Part shown: piece by piece, positions 1-10,348 of the stretch
Layout of the letters: each line of letters starts with the position of its first letter
How positions within the stretch are numbered: the first letter of the stretch is position 1
Source: Aculops lycopersici
Taxonomy: Eukaryota; Arthropoda; Arachnida; Trombidiformes; Eriophyidae
Direction: 5' to 3'
DNA: 64,000 nt
Assembly: GCA_015350385.1 (NCBI GenBank)
Contig: WNKI01000003.1
Location: 2,579,799 to 2,643,798 of the forward strand
The notes under the pieces: model-generated
The model's input: the letters and a program-made list of their open reading frames with translations, nothing else
Database searches by the model: none
Told to the model about the DNA's origin: nothing
Program-made: the position numbers and the translations under genes

Positions 1-970
1 TCTCAACTCACAGCCAACATACCCGATAATGACGACGAATAGTGCCACGAGGGCGCATGGATTGCAAGCTAGTCCCCCCAAAAGTGGTATTGTGATCAAG
101 AAGATACCAAATAGCAACTTCCGGTTTGCACAACCTGCTCCTATGCAGTCACCAACAGCCAGTGCTGGCCAGCCTTCGATAAACATAAATTCAGGAATCA
201 GTCGTTTGCCTAGACCTCATATAACTATTGTTCGAAAACCAAGTGACAGTCATGTCTTGACTCCGGGACTCATAACAAATGGCGACTCGCCGCAAATTGT
301 AAAGTCAGTCAATAATATAGCAGCGGCTAGTGGAATGGATTGCATGATCAAGAGAAGCAATACAAATCCAATCGAAGAGGCAATGATTGTGGAAGACGAC
401 AACAACGATCTTGAGGATTATGAAGATGATGATGACGATGATCAGGAATCATTCGATATAGATCCAACTAGAATGCTCGAGCAAAGTATGACAACTGGAG
501 AGGATCTTGGAGACATCTTCAACCACCAAAGAGCAACCATCAACATTCCAGGAAACGATAGCAGCGCTATATCTCTGAACCAGGCCATGCTTATTAATTC
601 AAATCAGACTAGCAATGGAGGTAGTGGCAATCTAAACCTGAATAACATATCCATCTCAAGTTTTAAATCCGGTTGTGGTAGTGGCTCTAGTATTTTGGCT
701 AGCACACCCAAGACAATCGATAACAATAACTCTACTATGCTAAACACAACCAGATTTCTTAACAATTGTTTCGACGCAGGCCGTGGTTGTTACACTTGCA
801 AGATATGCAAGAATCATTACAAGAATAGAAAGTCAATGGCTCGACATTGGAAAGAGCAGCATATTCAGGGTAACATCTATCAGTGTAGACCCTGCGATGT
901 CTCATACAAGAGGAGGGAGAAACTGATCAAACATTACAAGGAGCGACACCCCGGCGTTAATATCGGATGA
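1..970 (+). CDS. C2H2 zinc-finger protein, 5' partial
   Basis: Probable nuclear DNA-binding regulator. The C-terminus carries two adjacent C2H2 fingers, CxxC-x12-HxxxxH, beginning at 'CKICKNHY' and 'CRPCDVSY'. The 250 residues before them are low complexity (S, N, T) with an acidic run around residues 120-145. The first ATG is at 29, but the same frame is open back to base 1 with no stop, so this is likely the last exon, or the 3' part, of a longer protein cut by the window edge. A closely spaced pair of fingers at the extreme C-terminus is typical of arthropod BTB zinc-finger proteins (lola, tramtrack, Broad). No BTB domain is visible here, so that assignment is inference. A poly(A) signal AATAAA lies at 1062-1067. 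Confidence 0.7.
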   Translation, partial: LNSQPTYPIMTTNSATRAHGLQASPPKSGIVIKKIPNSNFRFAQPAPMQSPTASAGQPSININSGISRLPRPHITIVRKPSDSHVLTPGLITNGDSPQIVKSVNNIAAASGMDCMIKRSNTNPIEEAMIVEDDNNDLEDYEDDDDDDQESFDIDPTRMLEQSMTTGEDLGDIFNHQRATINIPGNDSSAISLNQAMLINSNQTSNGGSGNLNLNNISISSFKSGCGSGSSILASTPKTIDNNNSTMLNTTRFLNNCFDAGRGCYTCKICKNHYKNRKSMARHWKEQHIQGNIYQCRPCDVSYKRREKLIKHYKERHPGVNIG

Positions 971-1537
971 CGACGACTGACATACAAACGAAATCCGTTC
1001 CGAATTTACACTTCAGACAATTATTATGACGAATACCATGATTGACCCATTCAACACTTCCAATAAAAACTCGAGCACTCGATGAATACATGAATGACCC
1101 AATCGATATCGATATGTTTCAAATATACTTATACCTTGCCATTGATAGAAGCTTCTCTGATTATTCTTCAACTATAGTGATGACGTGGCATTTGAAATTT
1201 CCGTCTTGAAAATTGTTTTCTAAATTTGGGCCTAACACTGCATGTCATAGTAAGACGCAATTGCACAGCGCGAGATGAGAATCCACGTGGAAAGTCGTGC
1301 AGATCGACAAGTACCTCTCAAAACTGTAAATGTGACGCGACTTCGCAGTTGATGAATTTGTTTTGCGCAGGTCCGTCGCAAAACGTATTTTGGATTTTGA
1401 ACGCGTGTTTCGTAGGGAAATTGTCTCAACTTTTGCGACTTTCTCTTGTGTTGATATGTGATCCCATAGACTTCTGCACTAATCCAAAATTAGCGCCTGG
1501 CTAACGCAAATTTAAATTCATCGACTCTATTGGCACC
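971..1537. other. intergenic: 3' UTR of zinc-finger gene and IBA57 upstream region
   Basis: There is no convincing gene. The poly(A) signal of the upstream gene is at 1062-1067. Short open frames at 1226-1504 do not start with ATG and show no family features. Confidence 0.6.
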
Positions 1538-2623
1538 ATGTCTCGTCTCGCCTTGACTAAACTTACAGATAGGAAGCTACTGAGGATCAAGGGTCCAGAT
1601 TGCTACCCTTACCTACAAGGATTATTGTGCAATGATCTCAGATATCTCTACGAACCCGACAAGATTCCTAAAAGAAAGCATGCAAAAGTATCGCCAAATG
1701 TGCTCAGCACTTACATGCTAAATGCTCAAGGACGTGCAATATGTGATCTCCTAGTTTATAGAACACCACTCACAAGGTATCAATGTGAGTTCACACCCCC
1801 AGGTAAAGCAACAGAATATGATGAGCTGCTAATTGAATGCGATGCCAAACTTGCAAGCGGTTTGGCTAATACACTATATGGCTACCGGGTTCGAAGAAAG
1901 ATTGAAATGTCAAGTGAAGATGATTATCATGTTTGGTGCCTTTATCCCACAATCGACCAGCAATCTACCGCTGGACCTCAAAAACATCCAGCCATAGAAC
2001 CAACAGAGTTATCACTGCCACCCAGTTTTGAGGTCACGCAAGAGGTTATTAGTGATGGAATGATTGTGGTCAATGATCCAAGACTAATGTCGCTCGGAAT
2101 GAGAATACTGACCAAAACCGGCGATTTTGATGCCCTCAAGTCATCTATACAGAATGTGATCAATGCAGATATCGTCGAAAAATCCCTCAAGAAATATATT
2201 TACCATAGATATACACTTGGTATCGGTGAGGGGTCCAACGATCTCCCAGAGAGCAATTGTTTACCACTTGAATGTAACGCAGATTATCTAGGTTCTGTCT
2301 CATTCACGAAGGGCTGTTATCTAGGGCAGGAGCTCACATCTAGGATTCATCATACTGGAGTAGTCCGCAAGAGACTCATGCCGATTATTTTGGATCTGAA
2401 AACCAGAGGGACGAGCGACTTGTCTGCTTCGATGCCCTATGCCGCCGACTCACTGATTACCGACGAAACTGGCAGAAAGAAGATTGGAGCCTTGAGGTAT
2501 GTAGTGAAAGATAGGGCATTGGCTTTGTTGAGATTTGAGAAGCTAAATGATGTTAAAGGATTGATTCATGACGCAACCAGGACTCATTTGCAAGCTTATA
2601 AACCATATTGGTGGAAGAATTGA
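1538..2623 (+). CDS. IBA57: IBA57 homolog, iron-sulfur cluster assembly factor (GcvT/YgfZ family)
   Basis: Folate-binding-type protein that acts with ISCA1/ISCA2 in mitochondria to mature 4Fe-4S proteins such as lipoate synthase and aconitase. The family signature K-G-C-Y-x-G-Q-E is present at residues 258-265 ('KGCYLGQE'). The N-terminal 'LLRIKGPDCYPYLQGLLCND' and 'LNAQGRAICDLLVYR' blocks match the start of the CAF17/IBA57 fold, and the short C-terminal tail ends in 'YKPYWWKN', as in IBA57 proteins. 361 aa fits the family. The start ATG at 1538 has a good context (caccATG). A clear mitochondrial presequence is not obvious in the first 20 residues. Intronless. It converges on the enolase-phosphatase-like gene, with 42 bp between the two stop codons. 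Confidence 0.93.
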   Translation: MSRLALTKLTDRKLLRIKGPDCYPYLQGLLCNDLRYLYEPDKIPKRKHAKVSPNVLSTYMLNAQGRAICDLLVYRTPLTRYQCEFTPPGKATEYDELLIECDAKLASGLANTLYGYRVRRKIEMSSEDDYHVWCLYPTIDQQSTAGPQKHPAIEPTELSLPPSFEVTQEVISDGMIVVNDPRLMSLGMRILTKTGDFDALKSSIQNVINADIVEKSLKKYIYHRYTLGIGEGSNDLPESNCLPLECNADYLGSVSFTKGCYLGQELTSRIHHTGVVRKRLMPIILDLKTRGTSDLSASMPYAADSLITDETGRKKIGALRYVVKDRALALLRFEKLNDVKGLIHDATRTHLQAYKPYWWKN

Positions 2624-2665
2624 ATCACCTGCGGCTCAAAGCCAAGTGTGTACAAGCGATGCTAT

Positions 2666-3890
2666 TTATTTAAACGCGATCTCCGTCAACGACAAAACTA
2701 CATTAAATTTGCTCAGGTCACTCTCGACGATTTGAGACGATTGAGTATTGTAACGATCAGTTTCGTCATGATCTTCAATCAATGACAAGGAGCTTATATT
2801 ATTTTCAAGCTGTTTCTTTATCTCCGTGTTCTTGATTTCGGTTGCCGGGACAGTTTTGCCCGGCGGTGATTGGGTTTCCTCGAGACCCGGACGAGTTTGT
2901 TTAGTAGAATCGAACTGGGCTACTCCGTTTCGCTTGGATCTTAGTTGCGATATGAGCCCATGAGTATCAAAGTCGGGCCTCAATACTATGAGAGACTGTA
3001 AACCAGATTCCATTGCCTTCTTGCAATCCTGTCTAAATCTTGTCAGGTAGAGGATCTTTTCGGGCGGCAAACGGAGTATGGCGACTAGTTTTTTGAAATC
3101 TTTGTTTGCCCTGGTTCCATCGAAGTCCATAATGTTCATATGCCCATTGAAGAAGGGTAAAACATTTCCGTAGTTGGTGTTGGTCAGAACCATGACTAGA
3201 AAATCAGCAGATCCAACACCAACATATACTGGTATCTTCATTTGTTCCTTCCAAAACTTGAGAACTGCTGGCACTTCATCGTATATACTGTAAATTTAAA
3301 TTGAATAAGATCATTCAATTAGTTAGTTTGCCTTTAGTCTCTTAACTGACATGGAAAAGGATTTAGAATGGTTGTTTCGAAGGATATACTTACTTAGTAA
3401 CAAGTGTTCGAGTCCTATAACCCCACTCAGTTATGCCCAACATGAATAGGGATAGCGCCGAATTGGTTGGATCATTTCGTAGCTTCCAAATCACATGTCG
3501 TTTCGCCTGCTTTATCTGCTCCTCCTTCGGCTCCTCCCTATCGGCCAGCTTAAATTCATCCGGTACATTAGCTTGTGAGCAACGAAAGAAGTTGATCATG
3601 ATTTTAAGCTGCTTCTGTTTCCAATTCTCATTCAGATACTCGAGTACATTGTGTTGAAAGAAGTCACGGAACTCCTTAGAGCTTGTCATAAAACTACGAG
3701 AGACTAGTACCCCCAACAAGTCGATTACTATAGCCTGGGGTCGGTTGATGATATATTTAAAGCTTGGAGCAACAGGTGGAGGGCTAGTCCTCACTGATGG
3801 CTGCATCTTATGGTTTTCACCTCCAATGCGACTTCTAACTCGCTTCATATGAGCTTTGTCCTTTGAATCAATGGATGACCTTCTCATCAT
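2666..3890 (-). CDS. ENOPH1: enolase-phosphatase E1-like protein, probably catalytically degenerate
   Basis: Two exons, complement(2666..3287, 3394..3890), joined by a 106-nt intron with donor GTAAGT and acceptor TTTACAG. The splice keeps frame ('LVTNIYDEVPAVL'). The fold matches methionine-salvage ENOPH1 (HAD superfamily), with the blocks 'HNVLEYLNENWKQ', 'YDEVPAVLKFWKEQMKIPVY', 'FNGHMNIMDFDGTR' and 'EKILYLT' in the family order. Catalytic motifs are altered: motif I D-I-E-G reads D-L-L-G, motif II S-S-G-S reads G-V-G-S, and motif IV L-T-D reads L-T-R. The nucleophile Asp is kept, but its acid partner and the metal-binding Asp are lost. The open frame extends upstream of 3890 without an ATG (possible upstream acceptor near 4022), so a 5' exon could exist. 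The C-terminus has a low-complexity tail. The stop TAA lies inside an AATAAA signal. Confidence 0.82.
3288..3393 (-). other. spliceosomal intron (106 nt) of the ENOPH1-like gene
   Basis: On the minus strand the donor is ACTAA|GTAAGT and the acceptor TTTACAG|TATATAC. Removing it joins the two halves of the HAD domain in frame. Confidence 0.85.
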
Positions 3891-4205
3891 AGAAGGGATG
3901 ATGTGGTTAACAGGATTAATGGAGTCCAAAATGACAGGTGCAGAGTGATTTCGCCCTTTTGGCTGACCATTTTCAAGAAGATACAAAAATAGACGCACGG
4001 GAGAGCAAACGATCACTTCCGCTGTGAAAGCTTTTAGTAGCCTACTTTGCTCAGATTAGGTTGTTGTTGTGCATCTCTTTGCGTACAGTAAAATTACATA
4101 ATCATGATTAGTAAATATACACGTAGCTGTAGTGCTCAGCTGTAGGTCTTAAGCCTCAAGCTAAAGATCTTGAGGTCAACTTCCCCTCGAGATAATTGAT
4201 TAAAT

Positions 4206-4523
4206 ATGCACGGAGGCAGCAAATCAACCACCGTTATTATACATCAACCGCAAAAAACTAAGACCCTCAAAGTCAAATCAAAGCGTTTGTACAACGATGC
4301 TCATGAAACACCACCTCTGTCATGGATGGATTATGTCTGGTTGTTAATTTATTATGTGGCCCTATACTCTCTCTTCACGGTATTTTGGTACGCCTCGTGG
4401 ATGATCTATGATTCGACCCGAAAACCAGGTGAACCAAGATATAGTCAAGACGAGAATCCGGTGTTAGCGTCTAGTTACTCGCTTCGTTCGTCAATTATGC
4501 CCTTGTGTAACAATTCAACTTGA
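4206..4523 (+). CDS. short single-pass membrane protein resembling the N-terminus of Na+/K+-ATPase beta subunit
   Basis: A 105-aa protein with a basic cytoplasmic head, one membrane span (about residues 44-66, 'WLLIYYVALYSLFTVFW') and a 35-residue outer tail. The pattern W-x-LL-x-YY...Y...F, then M, then 'KPGEPRY' and 'ENPVLAS', follows the start of Na,K-ATPase beta subunits (W..LLFY..FYG..., KP.Y...PGL). The rest of a beta subunit, the disulfide-rich ectodomain of about 230 residues, is absent. The ORF closes at TGA, which overlaps an AATAAA signal (4523-4528), and everything downstream is antisense to the guanylyl cyclase. Either a truncated beta paralogue, an unrelated small membrane protein, or a first exon whose continuation I cannot see. 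The beta-subunit similarity is my reading, not a search result. Confidence 0.45.
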   Translation: MHGGSKSTTVIIHQPQKTKTLKVKSKRLYNDAHETPPLSWMDYVWLLIYYVALYSLFTVFWYASWMIYDSTRKPGEPRYSQDENPVLASSYSLRSSIMPLCNNST

Positions 4524-7500
4524 ATAAATCACCAGATAAACTGGATTGTTGATGTAGCACACGGGGACTCTTCTTTTTGTTATCCAATAAACCAATTGCA
4601 TCAAATAGAGCAACATTGTTGTTGGCCTTTGAATTTGGGTCGTGTCTATTTTGTGTTGTCTTATCCCTATGCCCTAGTAACCAAAATGTCTCAAGATTTC
4701 CTTTGCCTTTGATACCTATTTGACCTCGAGATTCTAATATATAGTTACCTGACTTGTCTAAATGTTGTTTTGTGCTTGGACCGGTGTGAATCTTAAGTGC
4801 CTCACCATGAGATTCCATACGACTTGCTGTATTAACAGTGTCACCAAATAAACAGTATCTTGGCATTGTGGTTCCAACAACTCCAGCCACAACAGGACCT
4901 GGTTAATGTGATAGGATTAAGGATAGAATATTGTATGTTAGCAAAAAAGGTAGTTTAATTCTCAATAAAGCTGACATTGTGAAAACTCACCCGTATGAAG
5001 ACCGATCCTAAGCTGCAAGATTTCTTTTGGTAAATGCCTTATTCTAAAATCTTCGACCGACTTGAGCAATTCTATCGCCATCGATGCTATTTCACTTGCA
5101 TGATCTGATATCCGCTCGGGTAGTCCACTTACTACCATGTAGGCATCGCCAATAGTTTCAACCTTGTAGACTGAATACTCTCTAATTATAGCATCAAATA
5201 GGGTATATAAATCATTTAGAAATAAAACCACCTGCATCGGTGTGCTCCTAGAGGACAACTCTGTAAAACCAACAATATCACTGAAGAATATAGTAACTGC
5301 ATCAAAACTTTCAGGCTCCACTTCCTCCCCTGTGACCAATTGTTCTGCCACCGAAGGCGGCAACATCCGGTGCAACAAAATTTCAGTCTTCTTTTTCTCA
5401 TCGACTAACTGGGCGGTCCTCTCTTGAACTATCTCCTCCAAGTTGTTCGAGTACTTTTCCATTAGGGCCATCATATTATCCATGATATTGTGCTTATGAA
5501 GTCCCTGTCTCATTCGCTCAAGTTTTCGTCTGATAATTGAGATTTCCGGTCTTAGTTCTGGGTTTTCAGACCAACAGTCACGCATCACATCAATTATATA
5601 TTGCGGACACCTGATTAGATTAATATCCGGTCTAAATAGAATCAAAGTATCTAGGTGTCTGTTGCCCCCAAGTCCATTGTTATTGTTATTGTTGATACTG
5701 TTGGTTTGTTGAATTTTGGGATCCTGTTTAGCTCCGAGGAAAGGAGTTTCTTGTAACGGATCTTCGAGTATCGTTTCGGGAGCTAGGCTTGCTTTCGCAT
5801 TGTCTGGTACATCAAGAGCCATAAATCCTGACGTATCAATTGCACATGCTTTAGCGTGATTTTTGAATTGCTCAAATTGTATAAATCCTTTGGACTGACT
5901 TAGTTGCGGGTGATTGTTGAGACGCTGCATGTCAATTTGAGAGTTATCTCTTGTCATACTACGAGCTTGATCGAAGAGGAGGCTAGAACTTCCTTGCCGG
6001 TGGATAGATCTATTCATCTGATTAACATTTGAGCCATCGATCGTGTTGTCCGCCTTGAATTGAGCTAAGCTACAAGTTCTTGGATTCTTGATTGAATCAA
6101 CCATTTCTTCTGGTTTAATTGACGTCGTATCTATACCAAATGGTCCATGTCTGCCGATGATTTCGTGCAAAATAATTCCAAATGCGTATATATCCGTTTT
6201 TTGATTTCCTATCAATGTTGTGTCTCTCAAGAGCTCCGGTGCTCTCCAGAGTTGATTTCTATAGTGAGTGTGTCTCATATTCTCACGAAATGGAACCGAA
6301 GATGCTCTAAGACGGAAATTATGCAAACCGAAATCGGTTATCTTGAGAACCCAACGTGATGTTATGAGACAGTTTGAGGTTTTTAAATTTCCATGGAATT
6401 TGATTTCACTATGATGGAGATAATTTAAGCCAGATATAAGATCGAATACAAGAGATGATACAAACATGCTGTCAAGCTTCACATCTGTGTTGTCGAGTAT
6501 ATCTTGTAAGCTACCTTTTGAACAATATTCAGTCACAATATATATTGTACTAGTTTCGTACAAAACACAGGCACCTATGAATTGATTGATATTGTCATGA
6601 CGAATCTCCCTGATCTGCTTCATCTCGATTTTACTAGCCCTTGGAATGTCTTTGTCCTTCTTTCCACTGAATTGAAGTTCCTTTATGGCGACGATTGTTC
6701 CTTTAAATGACGCTGTCTTCACTAGCGTATTCCTAGATCTTAAGAAGCCTGAGTCGCTTGACATTTGACTGGTAAAACTTGTTTTGCTCTGAGTTCGGTT
6801 CAGTTGGTTGCTATGAAATTCTAGATTGTCATATTCTAGCCTCCATAAGAGACCGTCGATCTCTTTTTCTTTGCGCCAGTTTCTGTAAATCTGGTATACT
6901 ACTATGATTTCAGTTATCAATACAGCAATAAAAGCAAAGAGAAGAATTTCTCGATAGTATTTGGGTTCTTTTCGACAGTTACTTCCATCATAATAACACG
7001 ATGGCTCATCAACAGGTGGATTTGACCAATCCAAGGTGCCCGACAGTAACAGGGTATCGTTGTCGTAGAAGAAATTACAAACTGGTAGCATTGTTTTGTT
7101 GAGATCGTCGTCGATCCTCAGCTTGATATCTTGCGGGAGATCTCGTAACGCCAAGACACTGTAGTTGCCTTCGACATCACCATTTGAGTCTATGTTCATG
7201 ACAGAACCTGTAATACTTTGGTAAGTTCTTCTACCAATTATCCTTCTAACCAGGGCCGCTCCATCCGTTATATCTGCCTTGTCTCGCAAAGTTTCTTCTA
7301 GTGCATCGGCATATAACATGAATGCGTCATATAGATATGATGCGTATACTGTAATATGTTTCTTGAATTCTGGGAATGGCTGTCTTAGATTGAAGGGTGG
7401 CTTCAAATTATACTCTCTGACTTGATTTTCAAAGTATTGGAAACTTGAATCAGGTGGACTAGTAACAACAACTAGTAGGGATTTGGCCGCTTCTAGCATG

Positions 7501-8450
7501 ATCTTCTTGGTGCTAGCATCCATATCTCTACGCCAGAAGTACCTAAAAGACTCTGCTGTTCTATACTGATCTAAATCTACGTATATCAATACGTAACCAT
7601 TGTTAATGAGACTCTTGGCATACATGACTTGCATCATGGTTATCAAATCCAAAACGTTCCCCATGAATACGTAAATTCTTGTCCGCTTGTAGGTTCCTTG
7701 GATTATGTTATATAATGGATCGTTGCAGCATGGCTTGTTCTCTCGGCAACATAGATAGATATCATCATATCTACTCTCACTATTGATTGTAAGATTTAAA
7801 GCTTTTGCCTTGTCAGCTAGATTTCGTGCAACAGTTAGATACTGAGTTGATTTCTCTGTTACTATTGAAAACTTTCTCCATTTAAAAGATTGTAATAGGG
7901 CAATGACGGAACTAACAATTTGAGTATCTGAAGGATGAGTACGTACAAAGGTTTTGTAAAAATGCTTATTTGATGCTTTGGAATCGGCACATTTATATGA
8001 GATCATGGGTAAATTGATTGCAGAAGCAATAGTAGCCTCGGTTTCACAGGAATCCTCTGGGCCAAAAAATGCAACAGTTCCATTGCGCCACTGTTCCAAG
8101 ATGGCCTGACTACCTAATAATGTGCTACCTAGGGTATCATTTGCTATCAATTCAATTCTATTTCCGTTCAGCTTACTCGTATTATGGTTAACCTTTTCAA
8201 TGGCATACGTGATTGCACCACTGATCACGAGACCTTGTCGTTGTTGATTGTCAAAACCTTGCATGTTAGTCAGGTAGCCAACTTTGATAACTGAGCTTTC
8301 AACATTTGATATAGTAACAATAATAAATACTAGAGTAAATAACATGGTGTCTTGGTTGTAATAATGATGATGATGATAATGATGCTGCTGTTCTTGTTGA
8401 TACTGATGAAGTTGGAGGAAGAGGGTGTGGGAGGAAGGATAATCGGTCAT
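4495..8450 (-). CDS. receptor guanylyl cyclase (natriuretic peptide receptor-like)
   Basis: Two exons, complement(4495..4898, 4991..8450), giving 1287 aa. The 92-nt intron (G|GTGAGT ... AACCAG|GT) splits the cyclase domain at 'GLHTG|PVVAGVVG'. Order: His/Gln-rich leader, signal peptide starting at the second Met (residue 36, 'MLFTLVFIIVTISNV'), extracellular ANF-receptor ligand-binding domain (about 55-450), membrane span 'ILLFAFIAVLITEIIVV', kinase-homology domain with the family's non-catalytic 'FHGNLKTSNCL' in place of HRD and an intact 'DFG', dimerisation helix, then the cyclase domain ('FFSDIVGFTELSS', 'VETIGDAYMVVSG', 'GDTVNTASRMES'). It converts GTP to cGMP at the plasma membrane in response to a peptide or other ligand. 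The kinase-homology domain has a long low-complexity insert. Its coding end overlaps that of the plus-strand neighbour by 29 bp. Confidence 0.93.
4899..4990 (-). other. spliceosomal intron (92 nt) of the guanylyl cyclase gene
   Basis: Donor ACGG|GTGAGT and acceptor TTAACCAG|GTCCTG on the minus strand. Splicing restores the conserved HTGPVVAGVVG motif. Confidence 0.9.
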
Positions 8451-9914
8451 GCGGGCAGGATAGGTGAGATAATCAACAGTGACTTTGGTCTAGGCGATAT
8501 ACTGTATCTATAGGTGCAAGCCTGAATGCAATATTACATTTGCTAGATCACAACCCGACTCTGTCAACTGTAACTTGTTGCTACTGCTTATCTTGCAACT
8601 GCTATGTTTTCGACATTGAGGCAAGTTTGTGAAAGTGCTTGAGATCTTTGTTGTGGTAGTTGTTCGATGTTTGTCTTGCAATAAAAAAACTAGACAGAAG
8701 TGGAGGTGATAATAATGGTATGATAGGGAGGTGATAAAGGTTTCTCGACAATATATCCACCTCTTGAAGAGTCTTAATTTACAAGTGACTTTTTGGTAAT
8801 GTTTTTGGTAATAGATAGTGACAATGGGTGTAAATTACAGCTCTGTTAGATAAATAATAAATACATGTTTAGTAGGTATATATAGATAAATGTAGATATA
8901 CACAAATAGTAGATGATCATCTGCTAAGGAATTATCATAATATATCTCAAAAACACATACTGCTATACAATAATCATGAAGCATGAGAGAGGGAGAGACT
9001 TAGAGTGAGATTATTTGATGGGTCTTTGTACACAAGGCGATGAACCAAATTTGAGCTATCCACAACAAATGCTTTCCCCCACCTCTGAGTGCCATAGAGA
9101 CCAAACAATGACATGAAGCGAGTGAGAGATATCGAAAAAAACTTTTTCCACTTTTATCGCGATCCTCTTGTTGCGTCAAGGAATTATGCTGCCGCAATAC
9201 AGACCAAAAACTGTAGGCTCGATCGGTGATATTGATCGCTGATCTTATTGGGCACACGCCCACAAGGACAATTCGGGAACTCATAGATATATTGTTCCAG
9301 AAAAGCGGTAACATGTGGGAATTTCCCGAACATTGTAGCGACTAGGTGTGTGAGGCTAGGTGACCGCTGGCACGCAAGTCGCGCGCACTCAAGCTAGATG
9401 CACATGACTCCGTTGCCGGTGTTGGAGAGAGCGATGAGACATGGATGGGAGAAAACACATGATAGCCAGTTGGGCAACTTGGTGCAGGACCAGACTAGGT
9501 GTCGAAATTTGCGACAGAAATTTCCACCCACGCTAACACACGAGGCTTTGTTTTCGTTGTCGAAAAAAGTGATCTAAGAAAAATATTACTTGCAAATGTC
9601 TTTGATTAGATGCTAGAATGTGAGGTAAAATCTAGTGCAAGTTAACCAAAACACGGGAGCGAGAGAACACAAGTTTGATGGAAAATTTGCATGCGAATAT
9701 ATCGTTCATTATTTGCTCGCAACGTGGCGCTAGTGAGTATTACGCGTGCTTGCGAGCGGTGGAGCCATCGCGAGAGTTACATCGAAATAAATGGATTCTC
9801 ATAACAAACTTCAAATCATTTATTTGACTTCGATCTCAGCATACCCTCCTACAAATAAAAAATCAGTATTAGTTAGGGAGTCTAATATTAGATCCATCTA
9901 TTTATCATAACACA
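8451..9914. other. divergent intergenic region between guanylyl cyclase and RPB4
   Basis: About 1.46 kb, AT-rich near the cyclase and more GC-rich near RPB4. The only longer open frame (9000-9314, minus) has no family features. Presumably it holds both promoters and 5' UTRs, but I see no clear TATA box or RNA gene. Confidence 0.5.
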
Positions 9915-10322
9915 ATGGCTGCTAGACTCACAACAGTTGCCGAGGAAGAGGACGCAGCAGTCTTGAAATTCCCCAAAGAGTTTGAAGGAGCTGAGACGTT
10001 GACCATAAGCGAGGTGCTCAAGATTTTAGAGAATCGAAAGGAACAAGCTGATAGAACTGATTCAGTGCAGAAATTGAATGAAGTATTTGTTAAGACATTA
10101 GAACATTGCAAAACATTCAATAGGTTAGGAGATAATAAAGAGAAGATCTCGGCTGTCAGGCGTATGTTACAAACTAAGAAATTACACAAGTTCGAATTAG
10201 CACAATTGGCAAATCTATGCCCTGAAACCGCAGAGGAAGCTAGGACATTTATTCCAAGTTTAGAAAATAACTTCCAAGACGAAGAATTAACTGAAATTTT
10301 AAATGCTATGTTGTCACTGTAG
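9915..10322 (+). CDS. POLR2D: RNA polymerase II subunit RPB4
   Basis: With RPB7 it forms the dissociable stalk of RNA polymerase II, acting in initiation and in mRNA export and decay. 135 aa against about 142 in vertebrates. The C-terminal half carries the family blocks 'KLHKFELAQLANLCPETAEE', 'ARTFIPSLENNFQDEEL' and a closing helix, preceded by the 'TLTISEVLKILENRK' tip-associated helix. ATG at 9915 in context 'cacaATGG'. Intronless. AATAAA lies at 10329-10334, only seven bases after the stop. The convergent PPCDC gene ends 26 bp away, so the two 3' UTRs must overlap. Confidence 0.95.
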   Translation: MAARLTTVAEEEDAAVLKFPKEFEGAETLTISEVLKILENRKEQADRTDSVQKLNEVFVKTLEHCKTFNRLGDNKEKISAVRRMLQTKKLHKFELAQLANLCPETAEEARTFIPSLENNFQDEELTEILNAMLSL

Positions 10323-10348
10323 TCGAAGAATAAACAGAGAAGCTTTTA

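Noticed and set aside
3400..3425. tRNA-like word GTTCGAGTCC
   Set aside because: It is inside a coding exon of the ENOPH1-like gene and no cloverleaf can be drawn around it.
9000..9314. 104-codon minus-strand frame upstream of the guanylyl cyclase
   Set aside because: There is no family resemblance, no splice context and atypical composition.
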